In this document: positions 7,769-16,303 of the stretch, in pieces | Numbering within the stretch: position 1 is the first letter of the stretch | Layout of the letters: every line of letters begins with the position of its first letter | Assembly (NCBI GenBank): GCA_934182615.1 | Contig: CAKPRO010000003.1 | Location: forward strand, 1 to 64,000 | Direction: 5' to 3' | Source of the DNA: an uncultured Bacilli bacterium | GTDB taxonomy: Bacteria; Bacillota_I; Bacilli_A; RF39; UBA660 | Length of the DNA: 64,000 bases | Translations under genes and position numbers: made by a program | Notes under the pieces: model-generated | What the model was told of the DNA's origin: nothing | Databases searched by the model: none | What the model saw: the letters and a program-made list of their open reading frames with translations, nothing else

Positions 7769-9484
7769 ATGAAAAAAATAATATTTACTTTAGTATTATT
7801 CTTAGTACCAAGTATTATCTTAGCAAATGAAATAAGTAATATTGACATGAATATTTATGTCGATAATAATGGTACTGCCCATGTAACCGAAGAGTGGACT
7901 GCCGAATTAAATGAAGGCACTGAAGGATATAAGCCATATTATGGTTTAGGAGAAAGCAAAATAAGTAACTTTAAAGTAAGTATGAATGGAAAAGAATATA
8001 CTTACAATTCAGATTATGATATTAATGCTTCATTTGATGAAAAAAAATATACAAATGGTTTTAATTATGTCAATGATGGAGTAGAGTTATGCTTTGGTAT
8101 AACAAAGTATGGAAAGAATACTTATACCCTAAGTTACGATATTAGTAACTTTGTATTAAATACCAGTGATGGTTACCAAATGATTTATTGGACCTTATTC
8201 CCAAAGAATTATAAACAATCACCAGAAAGAGTATATATAAAAATATATAGTGATTTTAAATATGCTGACAATCTAGATGTATGGGGTTATGGTAAGTATG
8301 GCGCTCCAACTTATGTATATGATGGTTATATTGAAATGGATTCTGAATCAACAGTCAGTAGTAGTGAATATATGACTATCTTAGTTAAGTTTCCAGAGAA
8401 TACATTTACTTTAAGTACAACATTAGATAAAACATTTGACGAATATCTAAACATGGCTAATGAAGGAAGTACAAAATATGATAACACTGATGGAGATAAT
8501 TCTTCTCCTAGCATCTTCTATTACATTTGGCAAGGACTTACTTATGTTCTTTCATTCGGAATACCATTATTTATAGTATTTGCAGTAGGAAGTGCCGCTA
8601 TTAAAAATGGTTATGGCTATAAGAATAATAAAACAATAGATAAGAAAAATACCCCGTTATATAGAGATATACCATGTAATAAAGATATATACTATGCTAA
8701 TACCTTAGTCAAATTAAATAATAATTTATTTAGTAATTATAAAGAAACAAATATCTTCGGAGCCATTATCCTAAAATGGGTAAAAGAAAACAAAATAGCT
8801 TTCAATAATGGACCTTCTGGTAAATTTAATAAATATACTAGTAGTATTGATCTAACAAAGAACCCAACATTCGATAATGTCCTAGAAAAAGAATTATTTG
8901 ATATTATGTATGAAGCAAGTGTTGATGGTATCCTAGAAACCAAAGAATTAGAAAAATGGTGTAATAAAAACTATAGCAAGTTCTTTGATTTATTCGAAAG
9001 AATTAATACTGTAGAAATTCATAGGTTAAAGAATGATAAACATATCTATAATAGAACAGACAAAAATGAATGCAAAAAGAAAAATGTTATGGACGATACC
9101 ATTTATGACGATAGTACAAAATTATATGGCTTAAAGAAATTTCTTGAAGAATTTTCTAAAATTGATACTAGAGAAGTACTTGAAGTCCATATATGGGATG
9201 AATACCTAATGTTTGCTTATATATTTGGAATAGCAAGCAAAGTAGCAAAACAATTAAAAAATTTATATCCTGAAGTACTAGCAGATCAAAACAATTATAT
9301 TGATTTTGATACATTAATGTATATCGATCATATATCATATGATACCGTAAAGGCTGCTAGTGCTGCAAGATCAAGAGCAGAATCATATTCTTCTACTGGT
9401 GCTGGTGGCGGTGGCTTCTCTTCCGGTGGCGGAGGAGGCGGTTCCTTCGGTGGAGGAGGAGGCGGTGGCGGTGGCTTCCGTTAA
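7769..9484 (+). CDS. DUF2207 membrane protein with glycine-rich tail
   Basis: 571 residues. A signal peptide (residues 1-19, ending near SIILANE) precedes an extracytoplasmic beta-rich DUF2207 domain with the start IDMNIYVDNNGTAHVTEEW. A transmembrane helix follows at about residues 250-275, then a cytoplasmic domain. The last about 27 residues are nearly pure glycine with Ser/Phe. DUF2207 proteins are of unknown function and often neighbour lemA. The Gly-rich tail is common in the family. Its GGN codons produce a purine-rich stretch that overlaps the start of the next gene. Confidence 0.85.
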   Translation: MKKIIFTLVLFLVPSIILANEISNIDMNIYVDNNGTAHVTEEWTAELNEGTEGYKPYYGLGESKISNFKVSMNGKEYTYNSDYDINASFDEKKYTNGFNYVNDGVELCFGITKYGKNTYTLSYDISNFVLNTSDGYQMIYWTLFPKNYKQSPERVYIKIYSDFKYADNLDVWGYGKYGAPTYVYDGYIEMDSESTVSSSEYMTILVKFPENTFTLSTTLDKTFDEYLNMANEGSTKYDNTDGDNSSPSIFYYIWQGLTYVLSFGIPLFIVFAVGSAAIKNGYGYKNNKTIDKKNTPLYRDIPCNKDIYYANTLVKLNNNLFSNYKETNIFGAIILKWVKENKIAFNNGPSGKFNKYTSSIDLTKNPTFDNVLEKELFDIMYEASVDGILETKELEKWCNKNYSKFFDLFERINTVEIHRLKNDKHIYNRTDKNECKKKNVMDDTIYDDSTKLYGLKKFLEEFSKIDTREVLEVHIWDEYLMFAYIFGIASKVAKQLKNLYPEVLADQNNYIDFDTLMYIDHISYDTVKAASAARSRAESYSSTGAGGGGFSSGGGGGGSFGGGGGGGGGFR

Positions 9485-10112
9485 TACCTATATTCTTAAT
9501 AATAAAGAATATCCAATCGAAATAATAAGAAAGAATAACAAAAACACTTATTTAAGAGTAAAAGAGGGTAAGATAATAGTAACAACTAATTATCTTACTT
9601 CTTCATTTACCATAAATAAATTAATAAAAGATAATACTTCCTTTATCAATAAAGCCCTACTAAAAGATAATCAAAAAAGAGAAGACACTTCTTTTAAACT
9701 ATTTGGTATAACATATGATATCGTATATGGTTTTCCAAATACTGAAATAGAAGAAAACAAAATATATACTAAAGACGAAAAAGCATTAAATAAATATTTA
9801 TCTAAGTATATAACAAATATCTATCAAGAAAGATTAGATTACTATTACAATATTTTTGAAGAACATATTCCCATTCCTAATTTAAAAATAAGAAAAATGA
9901 CTAGTAGATGGGGAGTATGTAATATCAAAAACCATAATGTAACATTAAATTTAGAACTATCTAAATATAATATTGAATGTCTAAACTATGTAATAGTTCA
10001 TGAATTATCCCATTTTATTCATCCTAATCATTCAAAAGATTTCTGGTTAGAGGTGAGTAAGTATTATCCCAATTATAAAGAAGTAAGAAAATATTTAAAA
10101 AATAATTCCTAG
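9471..10112 (+). CDS. YgjP-like zinc metallopeptidase (M48-related, DUF45)
   Basis: The frame is open upstream inside the DUF2207 gene, but family similarity begins at about 9480 (VNTYILNNKEYPIEII). GTG 9471, which follows the GGAGGAGG run at 9452-9462 by 8 nt, is the best start and gives 213 residues; it overlaps the upstream gene by 14 nt. The zinc site is HELSHFIHPNHSKDFW (HExxH plus a third His), preceded by MTSRWGVC, both typical of YgjP/DUF45. The family is predicted to be hydrolytic; the substrate is unknown. Confidence 0.85.
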   Translation: MASVNTYILNNKEYPIEIIRKNNKNTYLRVKEGKIIVTTNYLTSSFTINKLIKDNTSFINKALLKDNQKREDTSFKLFGITYDIVYGFPNTEIEENKIYTKDEKALNKYLSKYITNIYQERLDYYYNIFEEHIPIPNLKIRKMTSRWGVCNIKNHNVTLNLELSKYNIECLNYVIVHELSHFIHPNHSKDFWLEVSKYYPNYKEVRKYLKNNS

Positions 10113-10120
10113 GAGGATCT

Positions 10121-10864
10121 ATGAAAAATAATTTACCATATCCAGTATGGGAAAATAATAACTTGAATTACCACTACCAAGAGTATGACATCAATAAAAA
10201 CAGTTTTGAGGTAACTAATCATTCACTATTAGATAGTTTATCTAATCTAGTAGGTATATCTCTATATTATTCATTTAATCATAAATATAATAATAAACTA
10301 CAACATGATCATGCTCATTCATTTGAAGAAGTCGTAGACACACTATATTTACATCCGGTATCCTTCTTCTTAAATAAAGAAGATAAAAAGTATTATAATA
10401 AAAGTGAATTAACATATTTAAAATATCTTCAAAAATATCTTCTTTTCATTGGAAGAACAGACTTAGATAAAATAACACCCGAGTCATGTAATAACCCACT
10501 AGTAGACACTTTATCTAAATGTTCAGGTTATTATACCTGTTCCAAAAGCCATTGCACTTTAATTCTCAGTAGCAGATTATCAGAGACATTTACCATAACA
10601 TATATCAATCATGATACAAAACCAAGTAAAAGAATATTAAGAACAAACAATGGTGATATTCTTGGTATCATAGAACTAACTCCTACTAAATATAAAAAAA
10701 TAGACGAATTAAATAATAAAGATTTAAATTATAAACAACTAGGGTATAAAGATTTAGATACCTTTAAAAAATATATTAATGATAACTATGATACTAAAGA
10801 TATTATAATATGTATAAATAATATTAATGTAATAGAAAAATTTAAAGAAAGAAATGAAGTTTAA
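10121..10864 (+). CDS. Hypothetical protein, C-terminal part possibly ASCH-like
   Basis: 247 residues with an AGGAGG box, nine bases after the previous stop. I do not recognise the N-terminal half, which has a DHAHSFEE stretch and many Tyr/His residues. Near residue 140 there is CSGYYTCSKSHC, which could bind metal. The C-terminal third (GDILGIIELTP, then LGYKDLDTFKKYI) resembles the late strands and 'GY-sxexf' helix of ASCH domains, and the next gene is a clear ASCH protein. That similarity is weak, so the function stays open. Confidence 0.6.
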   Translation: MKNNLPYPVWENNNLNYHYQEYDINKNSFEVTNHSLLDSLSNLVGISLYYSFNHKYNNKLQHDHAHSFEEVVDTLYLHPVSFFLNKEDKKYYNKSELTYLKYLQKYLLFIGRTDLDKITPESCNNPLVDTLSKCSGYYTCSKSHCTLILSSRLSETFTITYINHDTKPSKRILRTNNGDILGIIELTPTKYKKIDELNNKDLNYKQLGYKDLDTFKKYINDNYDTKDIIICINNINVIEKFKERNEV

Positions 10865-10866
10865 TA

Positions 10867-11202
10867 ATGAAATATAATATGAATCTAAATAGTGGACCAT
10901 TTAAAAGTATAAAAGATGGTACTAAAACAATTGAATTAAGATTAAATGACGAAAAAAGAAGTCTACTTAAAGTAGGAGACGAAATAGAATTTACTAATAG
11001 AGATACTAATGAAAAATTATCCGTAGATATAATTAATCTACATAAATATGCTAGTTTTGAAGAATTATATAAACATTTTAATAAAATAGAAATGGGTTAT
11101 ACCGCCGATGAACCAGCTGACCCTAAAGATATGGAAGCCTATTATTCTAAAGAAGAACAAGATAAGTATGGGGTAGTAGGAATAGAAATAAGAAAGAAAT
11201 AA
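10867..11202 (+). CDS. ASCH domain protein
   Basis: 111 residues. The N-terminal GPFKSIKDGTKTIELRLND followed by LKVGDEIEFTNR is the ASCH/PUA-like pattern. These proteins are thought to bind RNA or modified nucleosides; no specific substrate can be given. It starts two bases after the preceding stop, so the two are probably one operon. The spaced acidic segment TADEPADPKDMEAYY is a common insertion in this subfamily. Confidence 0.78.
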   Translation: MKYNMNLNSGPFKSIKDGTKTIELRLNDEKRSLLKVGDEIEFTNRDTNEKLSVDIINLHKYASFEELYKHFNKIEMGYTADEPADPKDMEAYYSKEEQDKYGVVGIEIRKK

Positions 11203-11215
11203 TTTAATTATCATA

Positions 11216-11244
11216 TTGTCTGAGATTGAAATATATGATAAAAT
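11216..11244 (+). promoter_or_regulatory. SigA promoter of the SpoU methyltransferase gene
   Basis: TTGTCT (11216-11221), 17-nt spacer, TAAAAT (11239-11244) preceded by TGA. It supports a start at ATG 11264 rather than the longer open frame from 11216. Confidence 0.6.
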
Positions 11245-11263
11245 ACTTATGACGGAGGAAAAT

Positions 11264-12004
11264 ATGATAATAACATCTCTAACCAATAGTAGAATAAAAG
11301 AACTATGTAAATTAAAAGAAAAGAAATACCGTAACATAACAAATACCTTTCTAATTGAAGGAATAAACCTAGTTACTGAAGCCAATAAAAAGAATCTCTT
11401 AAAGGAAATCTTTGTTCTAGAAGAAAAAACAATAAATATCAACACCCCAACTACTTATGTAACAAAAGAAGTAATGAAGAAAATATCTAGTACTGATAGC
11501 GTTCCCGATGTAGTAGGAGTCTCTCTAAAAAAAGAAGAATCCCCGTTAGGAGATCGTCTTCTCTTACTAGATAATCTTCAAGATCCTGGTAATCTAGGTA
11601 CCATTATAAGATCATCTAAAGCCTTCAATATTGATACCATCGTAGTAAGTCCTACTACTGTAGATATGTATAATCCTAAAGTACTAAGAGCTACTGAAGG
11701 CATGATCTTCCATATCAATATAATAGTAAGAGATTTACCTAGTTTTATTACTAAGTTAAAAAAAGATAATTATAAAATATATGGCACTAAAGTAGATGGT
11801 GGAAACAATATCAAAGATACTTTAATAAAAAAGAAATATGCTTTAGTAATAGGTAATGAAGGTAATGGCGTATCAGAAGAAGTAAATGCCTTATGTGACG
11901 AATACCTATATATAAAAATGAATAAAGAAGTAGAAAGTTTAAATGCTGGAGTAGCAACTTCTATTCTTCTATATGAAATGGATGATAAATATGACACTAA
12001 TTAA
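11264..12004 (+). CDS. SpoU/TrmH family RNA 2'-O-ribose methyltransferase
   Basis: 246 residues from ATG 11264, which has a CGGAGGA box; the frame extends to 11216 but that part overlaps the promoter. The N-terminal substrate-binding domain (RIKELCKLKEKKYR, FLIEG) precedes a SPOUT knot domain with motif 1 NLGTIIRSSKAF, motif 2 ALVIGNEGNGVSEE and motif 3 SLNAGVATSILLYEM. Members methylate rRNA or tRNA ribose; the RlmB/TsnR-like layout favours 23S rRNA but the exact site is unknown. It overlaps rimM, so both are probably translated from one mRNA for ribosome maturation. Confidence 0.88.
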   Translation: MIITSLTNSRIKELCKLKEKKYRNITNTFLIEGINLVTEANKKNLLKEIFVLEEKTININTPTTYVTKEVMKKISSTDSVPDVVGVSLKKEESPLGDRLLLLDNLQDPGNLGTIIRSSKAFNIDTIVVSPTTVDMYNPKVLRATEGMIFHINIIVRDLPSFITKLKKDNYKIYGTKVDGGNNIKDTLIKKKYALVIGNEGNGVSEEVNALCDEYLYIKMNKEVESLNAGVATSILLYEMDDKYDTN

Positions 12005-12488
12005 AATAGGGAAAATAGTAAATACCCACGGAATAAAAGGAGAACTTAGATTATTATCCAAATTCCCTTATAAAGATAAAGTATTTATAAATAATATGAA
12101 AATATATATTGATAAAAAAAATGAAGAAATAATAAACACCTATCGTAAACATAAAAATTTTGATATGATAACATTAAAAGGCTACAGTAACATTAATGAA
12201 GTATTAAAATATAAAGGAAAGAATGTATATGTAAATGATAGTGATATTAAATTAGATAGTAATAAATATTTAGACGAAGAATTAATAGGCCTAAACGTTA
12301 TCTATGAAGACAATAATAAAGGTACTATCATAGATATAGAAAGATATGATAAAACAGTATTATTTAATATTAAGAATAATGATAAAGAATATTTAATACC
12401 ATATAATGACAATCTAATAGATAAAATAGATATTACTAATAAAAAAATATATATTAAAGATATCAAAGGCTTATTTGATAATCAATAA
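11991..12488 (+). CDS. rimM: 16S rRNA processing protein RimM
   Basis: 165 residues from ATG 11991, inside the end of the upstream gene. The N-terminal KIGKIVNTHGIKGELRL is the RimM signature, and the C-terminal PRC-barrel region (LIGLNVIYEDNNKGTI, LIPYNDNLIDKIDI) is present. RimM assists 30S head maturation together with S19. The usual partner trmD is not next to it. No clear terminator follows; a paired-hairpin element lies within 40 nt of the stop. Confidence 0.88.
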   Translation: MTLIKIGKIVNTHGIKGELRLLSKFPYKDKVFINNMKIYIDKKNEEIINTYRKHKNFDMITLKGYSNINEVLKYKGKNVYVNDSDIKLDSNKYLDEELIGLNVIYEDNNKGTIIDIERYDKTVLFNIKNNDKEYLIPYNDNLIDKIDITNKKIYIKDIKGLFDNQ

Positions 12489-12503
12489 GTAAAAAATATC
12501 ATG

Positions 12504-12589
12504 CTTATATATAATACCAAGTATTGTTAGTTTTAAGACTAAAACTAGGCTTAAAACTATTTATGAAGACTAATCTTAGGCTTCATAAA
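12504..12589 (+). repeat. Paired-hairpin element, locus 2 (forward)
   Basis: The AT box CTTATATATAATA (12504-12516) is followed by hairpin 1 (12528-12559: TAGTTTTAAG/CTTAAAACTA, apex A-CTA-AAAC-TAG-G) and hairpin 2 (12560-12589: TTTATGAAG/CTTCATAAA, apex A-CTAA-TC-TTAG-G). A near copy is at 41366-41444 (locus 5). No U-run follows hairpin 2. Confidence 0.78.
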
Positions 12590-12620
12590 CAAAGAAAAAA
12601 GAGAAAAAACAAAAAAATAG

Positions 12621-12650
12621 TTGTCTAAACCATATAAAATATGGTATAAT
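12621..12650 (+). promoter_or_regulatory. SigA promoter of rpmG-efp
   Basis: TTGTCT (12621-12626), 18-nt spacer, TATAAT (12645-12650) preceded by TGG. Confidence 0.7.
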
Positions 12651-12681
12651 TAGGTAGATGTCTTCGGGAGGAGGAGTTAAA

Positions 12682-12852
12682 ATGGCAAAGAAGAATGAAA
12701 ACAGAGTATTAGTTTCTTTGATGTGTGAAGAGTGTAAAAATATTAATTATACAGAAGAAAAAAACAAAAAGAACACTCCAGAGAAATTAGAATTAAACAA
12801 ATATTGTAAACATTGTCGTAAGACTACTAAACATAAAGAAACAAAGAAATAG
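12682..12852 (+). CDS. rpmG: Ribosomal protein bL33, zinc-ribbon form
   Basis: 56 residues from ATG 12682, preceded by GGGAGGAGG. The sequence has the L33 core VLVSLMCEECKNINY and KYCKHCRKTTKHKETK; the CEEC and CKHC pairs make this the zinc-binding (C+) form of the large-subunit protein. In-frame extension upstream to 12658 would overlap the ribosome binding site. It shares a transcript with efp 12 nt downstream. Confidence 0.93.
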   Translation: MAKKNENRVLVSLMCEECKNINYTEEKNKKNTPEKLELNKYCKHCRKTTKHKETKK

Positions 12853-12864
12853 GAGGTAAATTAA

Positions 12865-13422
12865 ATGATTAATGTTAATGATTTCAAAACAGGTCAAACA
12901 ATTAATTATGATGGCAATCTATACCAAGTATTAGATTTTAACCACGTAAAACCAGGTAAAGGAGCGGCTATTGTAAAGGCTAAATTAAAAAACCTAAGAA
13001 CTGGTTCAATCGCAGAATATACATTTAATGCTGGAATCAAAGTACCTACTGCTCATGTTGAAAAACAAAAGATGCAATTTCTTTATGCTGATGGAGATAA
13101 CTATAGCTTCATGAATATGGAAACATATGAACAAGTAGAATTAAATAAAAAACAAATCGAAAATGAAGTTAAGTATCTTAAAGAAGGATTAGAAGTAATC
13201 ATTATCTTCTTTGAAGGAGAAATGTTAGGTATCGAACTTCCTGAAAAAATATCATTCAAGATTACAAAAACAGAACCAGGTATTAAAGGAAATACCGCTA
13301 CTAACGCAACTAAAGATGCTATCATTGAAACTGGTATGTTAGTAAAAGTACCACTATTCATCGAACAAGACGAAGAAATAATAGTATCTACTAAAGATGG
13401 TAAATATGTATCTAGAAAATAG
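12865..13422 (+). CDS. efp: Elongation factor P
   Basis: 185 residues with three beta-barrel domains. EF-P binds stalled ribosomes and helps peptide bond formation at polyproline stretches. The tip loop reads KPGKGAA, with Lys32 at the usual modification site of Firmicutes EF-P. The second domain (EYTFNAGIKVPTAHVEKQ) and third domain (KISFKITKTEPGIKGNT) are intact. AGGAGG lies just after the rpmG stop codon. Confidence 0.96.
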   Translation: MINVNDFKTGQTINYDGNLYQVLDFNHVKPGKGAAIVKAKLKNLRTGSIAEYTFNAGIKVPTAHVEKQKMQFLYADGDNYSFMNMETYEQVELNKKQIENEVKYLKEGLEVIIIFFEGEMLGIELPEKISFKITKTEPGIKGNTATNATKDAIIETGMLVKVPLFIEQDEEIIVSTKDGKYVSRK

Positions 13423-13479
13423 ATGCATATTTTTCATTTCAAGATACATACCTTTTTAGTAAACCAATAGTTTATTTTC

Positions 13480-13508
13480 TTTACATATTAAAATATATGT
13501 TTTATAAT
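13480..13508 (+). promoter_or_regulatory. SigA promoter of the Xer recombinase gene
   Basis: TTTACA (13480-13485), 17-nt spacer, TATAAT (13503-13508). The expected transcription start (about 13515) is almost on the start codon, so the mRNA would be leaderless or nearly so. Confidence 0.65.
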
Positions 13509-13523
13509 TAATATGTGATAAAT

Positions 13524-14408
13524 ATGAAGTATATAGAAAAGTATTTAGATTATTTAAAAGTAGTAAAGAAGTATAGCGATAAAACCATACTATCTTACTA
13601 TGACGATTTAATAGAATATAACGAATTCTTAGGTAATAACTTCAAAAATATATTAAATATCGATATGGATATAACAAAAGAATATCTAAAATATTTATAT
13701 GATCGTGGAATAAATAAAAACTCTATTTCTCGGAAGTTAAGTAGTATAAGAGGCTTCTATAACTATTTAGTAAAAGAAGAGATACTTACCAGTAGTCCCT
13801 TTAATAGCATTCCTAATCCTAAGAAAGATTTATATTTACCTAAATTCTTAAATGAAGAAGAATTAAATAAAATATTTAGTGTATGTAGTGAGAATACTCC
13901 TAGTGACGAAAGAGATACTTTAATAATAGAGTTATTATATGCTACTGGTATTAGAGTAAGTGAATTAGTTAATATCAAAGTAAAAGATATCGATAGAACT
14001 AATAAAAGTATTAAAGTCCTAGGTAAAGGAGATAAAGAAAGAATAGTCTTATATAATAATCACACTAGTAGAGCCTTAGATATCTATCTAAGTGATGCCT
14101 ATCATATCTTTAATAAAAAAAGTAGTGAATACCTAATATTAAATCATAATGGTGGAAAACTATCAGAACGATATGTTAGAATGATTATAGATAAATTAGT
14201 AAGAAAGGCTAATCTAGATATAAAAATAAGTCCTCATACCATTAGACATACCTTTGCAACCAATATGCTAGAAGAAGGAGCAGACCTAATGACAGTAAAA
14301 GAATTACTAGGACATGAATCACTAAATACAACAAGTATATATACCCATATAACCAATGAACAAATAAAGAAAACATATAACATGGCTCACCCAAGAGCTA
14401 AGAAGTAA
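13524..14408 (+). CDS. xerD: Tyrosine recombinase of the XerC/XerD type
   Basis: 294 residues from ATG 13524, preceded by GTGATAAAT, the spacing used by other genes here; GTG 13515 would add three residues. The N-terminal SAM-like core-binding domain is followed by the catalytic domain with Arg144 (ATGIRVSELV), Lys in GKGDKER, His238/Arg241 (HTIRHTFA), His264 (GHESL) and Tyr273 (TTSIYTH). The length and motifs match chromosome-dimer resolution XerC/D rather than a phage integrase. No attachment sites or mobile genes are next to it. XerC versus XerD cannot be told with certainty. Confidence 0.85.
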   Translation: MKYIEKYLDYLKVVKKYSDKTILSYYDDLIEYNEFLGNNFKNILNIDMDITKEYLKYLYDRGINKNSISRKLSSIRGFYNYLVKEEILTSSPFNSIPNPKKDLYLPKFLNEEELNKIFSVCSENTPSDERDTLIIELLYATGIRVSELVNIKVKDIDRTNKSIKVLGKGDKERIVLYNNHTSRALDIYLSDAYHIFNKKSSEYLILNHNGGKLSERYVRMIIDKLVRKANLDIKISPHTIRHTFATNMLEEGADLMTVKELLGHESLNTTSIYTHITNEQIKKTYNMAHPRAKK

Positions 14409-14421
14409 GGAGTAGTAAATT

Positions 14422-15036
14422 ATGGCAAAATTATATTTTAAATATGGACCAATGAAATGTGGTAAAACAACCGATATTATCAAAACATATTATAACTATA
14501 AAGAGAAAGATATGAATGTTTTAATAATGAAACCAGGAGATGATAAAAAGGCTGGTAGTAAGATTCAAAATAGAGCCGGGGCCGAGTTAAGTACTGATTA
14601 TGTAGTACCATCAAATGTTGATATCTATAACTTAATAGCATATCATTTAATAGAGAACAATACTGATTGTATAATAGTAGACGAAGCTCAGTTCTTAACC
14701 CCTAAACAAGTAGACGAATTAACTGAAGTAGTAGACGAATTTAATATCCCCGTATTATGTTATGGTCTAAGAGCAGATGCCTTTAGTCATGCCTTTCCAG
14801 GAAGTCAAAGATTATTTGAAGTAGCGGACCGCTTAGAAGAACTAAAAGCTATCTGTAAATGTGGAGAGAAGGCTACATTCAATTTAAGATTAAATAAAGT
14901 AAATGACGAATACATTCCTGTCTTTGAAGGAGAACAAATATCCATAGATGGAATCGATGCCGACTACGACTCAGTATGTAGACCTTGTTATAAAAAATTA
15001 AGGAGACAATATGGAAAGAAAAAGGAAGAAAAGTAA
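14422..15036 (+). CDS. tdk: Thymidine kinase, type II
   Basis: 204 residues. The P-loop GPMKCGKTT is at residues 9-17, VDEAQF (Walker B region) follows near residue 91, and the zinc-binding lasso has CKCG and CRPC. The enzyme phosphorylates thymidine in the salvage pathway in the cytoplasm. It lies 13 nt after the Xer gene and overlaps the next gene by 26 nt. Confidence 0.94.
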   Translation: MAKLYFKYGPMKCGKTTDIIKTYYNYKEKDMNVLIMKPGDDKKAGSKIQNRAGAELSTDYVVPSNVDIYNLIAYHLIENNTDCIIVDEAQFLTPKQVDELTEVVDEFNIPVLCYGLRADAFSHAFPGSQRLFEVADRLEELKAICKCGEKATFNLRLNKVNDEYIPVFEGEQISIDGIDADYDSVCRPCYKKLRRQYGKKKEEK

Positions 15037-16171
15037 AAAGAAAATACTAATAATATCTTTAGTTATCGTTTTCATAGTTTTATTATTAGTCCTAGCATAT
15101 TTCTTAATATTTAAAAGAGATATCTTTACCTACAAAAATAAAATAACTATCGAAGTAGGAGATACTATCCCAAGTGTTAAAGATTACTTATATAAAGATA
15201 ATGATAAAGTAAAAGAAATAACTTGGAAAGAAACCTTTAGTGAAGATAACAAAATATATAAACCAGGTACTTATAAAGGAACCTTTACCTATAAAGGTGA
15301 AGAAAAAGAAGTAACTCTAATCGTTCAAGATACAAAGGCTCCTGTTATTGAAGGTATTAAAGATATTGAAGTACTAGCCTTTAGTGATGAACCCAACTTA
15401 CTAGAGGGTATCACCGTAACAGATAATAGCAAAGAAGAAATAACCGCTACTGTAAATGGTGAATATAATATTGAAGAAGCTAAAGTATATAATTTAAGTT
15501 ATACTGCTAAAGATTCTTCAGGTAATGAAACAACTAAAGAGTTTAAGCTAACTGTTAAAGATAATCCTAATGTTAAAGTAAGTAAAAGTACTAAAGGTTA
15601 TACCATCAAAAATTACTATGGCGTAACATATGTCGATGGAGTAGTAATAGCTAATAAAACATACTCTTTACCTAGTAATTTTGCCCCTAATAACTTAGTA
15701 AGTATAAATGGTTATATTAAAGTAGTAGATTATGTTAAAGATGCCTTTACTTCTCTAGTAAGTGATGCTAAAGCCTTAGGTTTAAATATATATGCTTCAT
15801 CAGGATATCGATCATATAACGATCAAAAATATATTTATAATAGTTATGTAGCAAGAGATGGTGTCGCTAATGCTGATACTTATTCTGCCAGAGCAGGCTA
15901 TTCCGAACATCAAACCGGGTTAGCCATCGATGTAAATACCGTAGATATGACTTTTGATGGAACAGCAGAAAGCAATTGGCTTAGAGATAACTGCTACAAA
16001 TATGGTTTTGTTCTTCGTTATCTTAAAGGAAAAGAAGATATAACTGGTTATATGTATGAACCATGGCATATTAGATATATGGGTAAAGATATGGCAAATA
16101 AACTATATAATAATGGTTCATGGATAACATTAGAAGAATATTATGGTATCGATAGTAAATATAGTGAGTAA
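15011..16171 (+). CDS. Membrane-anchored D-alanyl-D-alanine carboxypeptidase (VanY/DacB type)
   Basis: 386 residues; starts inside tdk with AGGAGA before the ATG. A basic N terminus and one transmembrane helix (residues about 12-34) lead to one or two Ig-like DUF5011-type modules (APVIEGIKDIEVLA, YNLSYTAKDSSGNET). The C-terminal VanY domain has SSGYRSYNDQ, the zinc site SEHQTGLAIDVN and EPWHIRYMG. VanY enzymes remove the terminal D-Ala from peptidoglycan stem peptides outside the cell. No vancomycin resistance genes are nearby, so a housekeeping wall role is likely. Confidence 0.9.
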   Translation: MERKRKKSKKKILIISLVIVFIVLLLVLAYFLIFKRDIFTYKNKITIEVGDTIPSVKDYLYKDNDKVKEITWKETFSEDNKIYKPGTYKGTFTYKGEEKEVTLIVQDTKAPVIEGIKDIEVLAFSDEPNLLEGITVTDNSKEEITATVNGEYNIEEAKVYNLSYTAKDSSGNETTKEFKLTVKDNPNVKVSKSTKGYTIKNYYGVTYVDGVVIANKTYSLPSNFAPNNLVSINGYIKVVDYVKDAFTSLVSDAKALGLNIYASSGYRSYNDQKYIYNSYVARDGVANADTYSARAGYSEHQTGLAIDVNTVDMTFDGTAESNWLRDNCYKYGFVLRYLKGKEDITGYMYEPWHIRYMGKDMANKLYNNGSWITLEEYYGIDSKYSE

Positions 16172-16196
16172 GTATTAATTTAGTACTTACTCTTTT
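16166..16196 (+). terminator. Terminator after the VanY-type gene
   Basis: GAGTAAGTA (16166-16174) with TACTTACTC (16184-16192), then TTTTA; overlaps the stop codon. Confidence 0.8.
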
Positions 16197-16200
16197 ATCC

Positions 16201-16263
16201 CCACTTCAACCATAATCAAGCTTATGTTTTCCGTGGTATTTTTGAGCTTACATCTCAAAAATA
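16201..16263 (-). repeat. Cloverleaf-type paired-hairpin element, locus 10 (reverse)
   Basis: Outer stem CCAC (16201-16204)/GTGG (16233-16236) encloses an inner hairpin CATAA (16211-16215)/TTATG (16222-16226), then TTTTCC. Directly after comes hairpin 2, TATTTTTGAG (16237-16246)/CTCAAAAATA (16254-16263), loop CTTACAT. The same layout occurs at 32526-32588 and 49054-49115. It lies downstream of a normal terminator. Confidence 0.7.
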
Positions 16264-16303
16264 AACATCATTAATAACCAATAACAAAAAGTTAGGAGCT
16301 ACT

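Noticed and set aside
9360..9470. Extension of the YgjP-like gene upstream to the ATG at 9360
   Set aside because: That stretch is the alternate frame of the DUF2207 gene's Gly-rich tail and gives a low-complexity peptide (EEAVAVA); family similarity starts after 9480 and a better start exists at GTG 9471.
12504..12589. Paired hairpins as ordinary rho-independent terminators
   Set aside because: They lack a T-run, come in pairs with a conserved apex, occur in both orientations and often follow a true terminator.
13524..14408. Xer-type gene as a phage or integrative-element integrase
   Set aside because: Size and motifs match XerC/D, the neighbours are housekeeping genes and no attachment repeats or mobile genes were seen.
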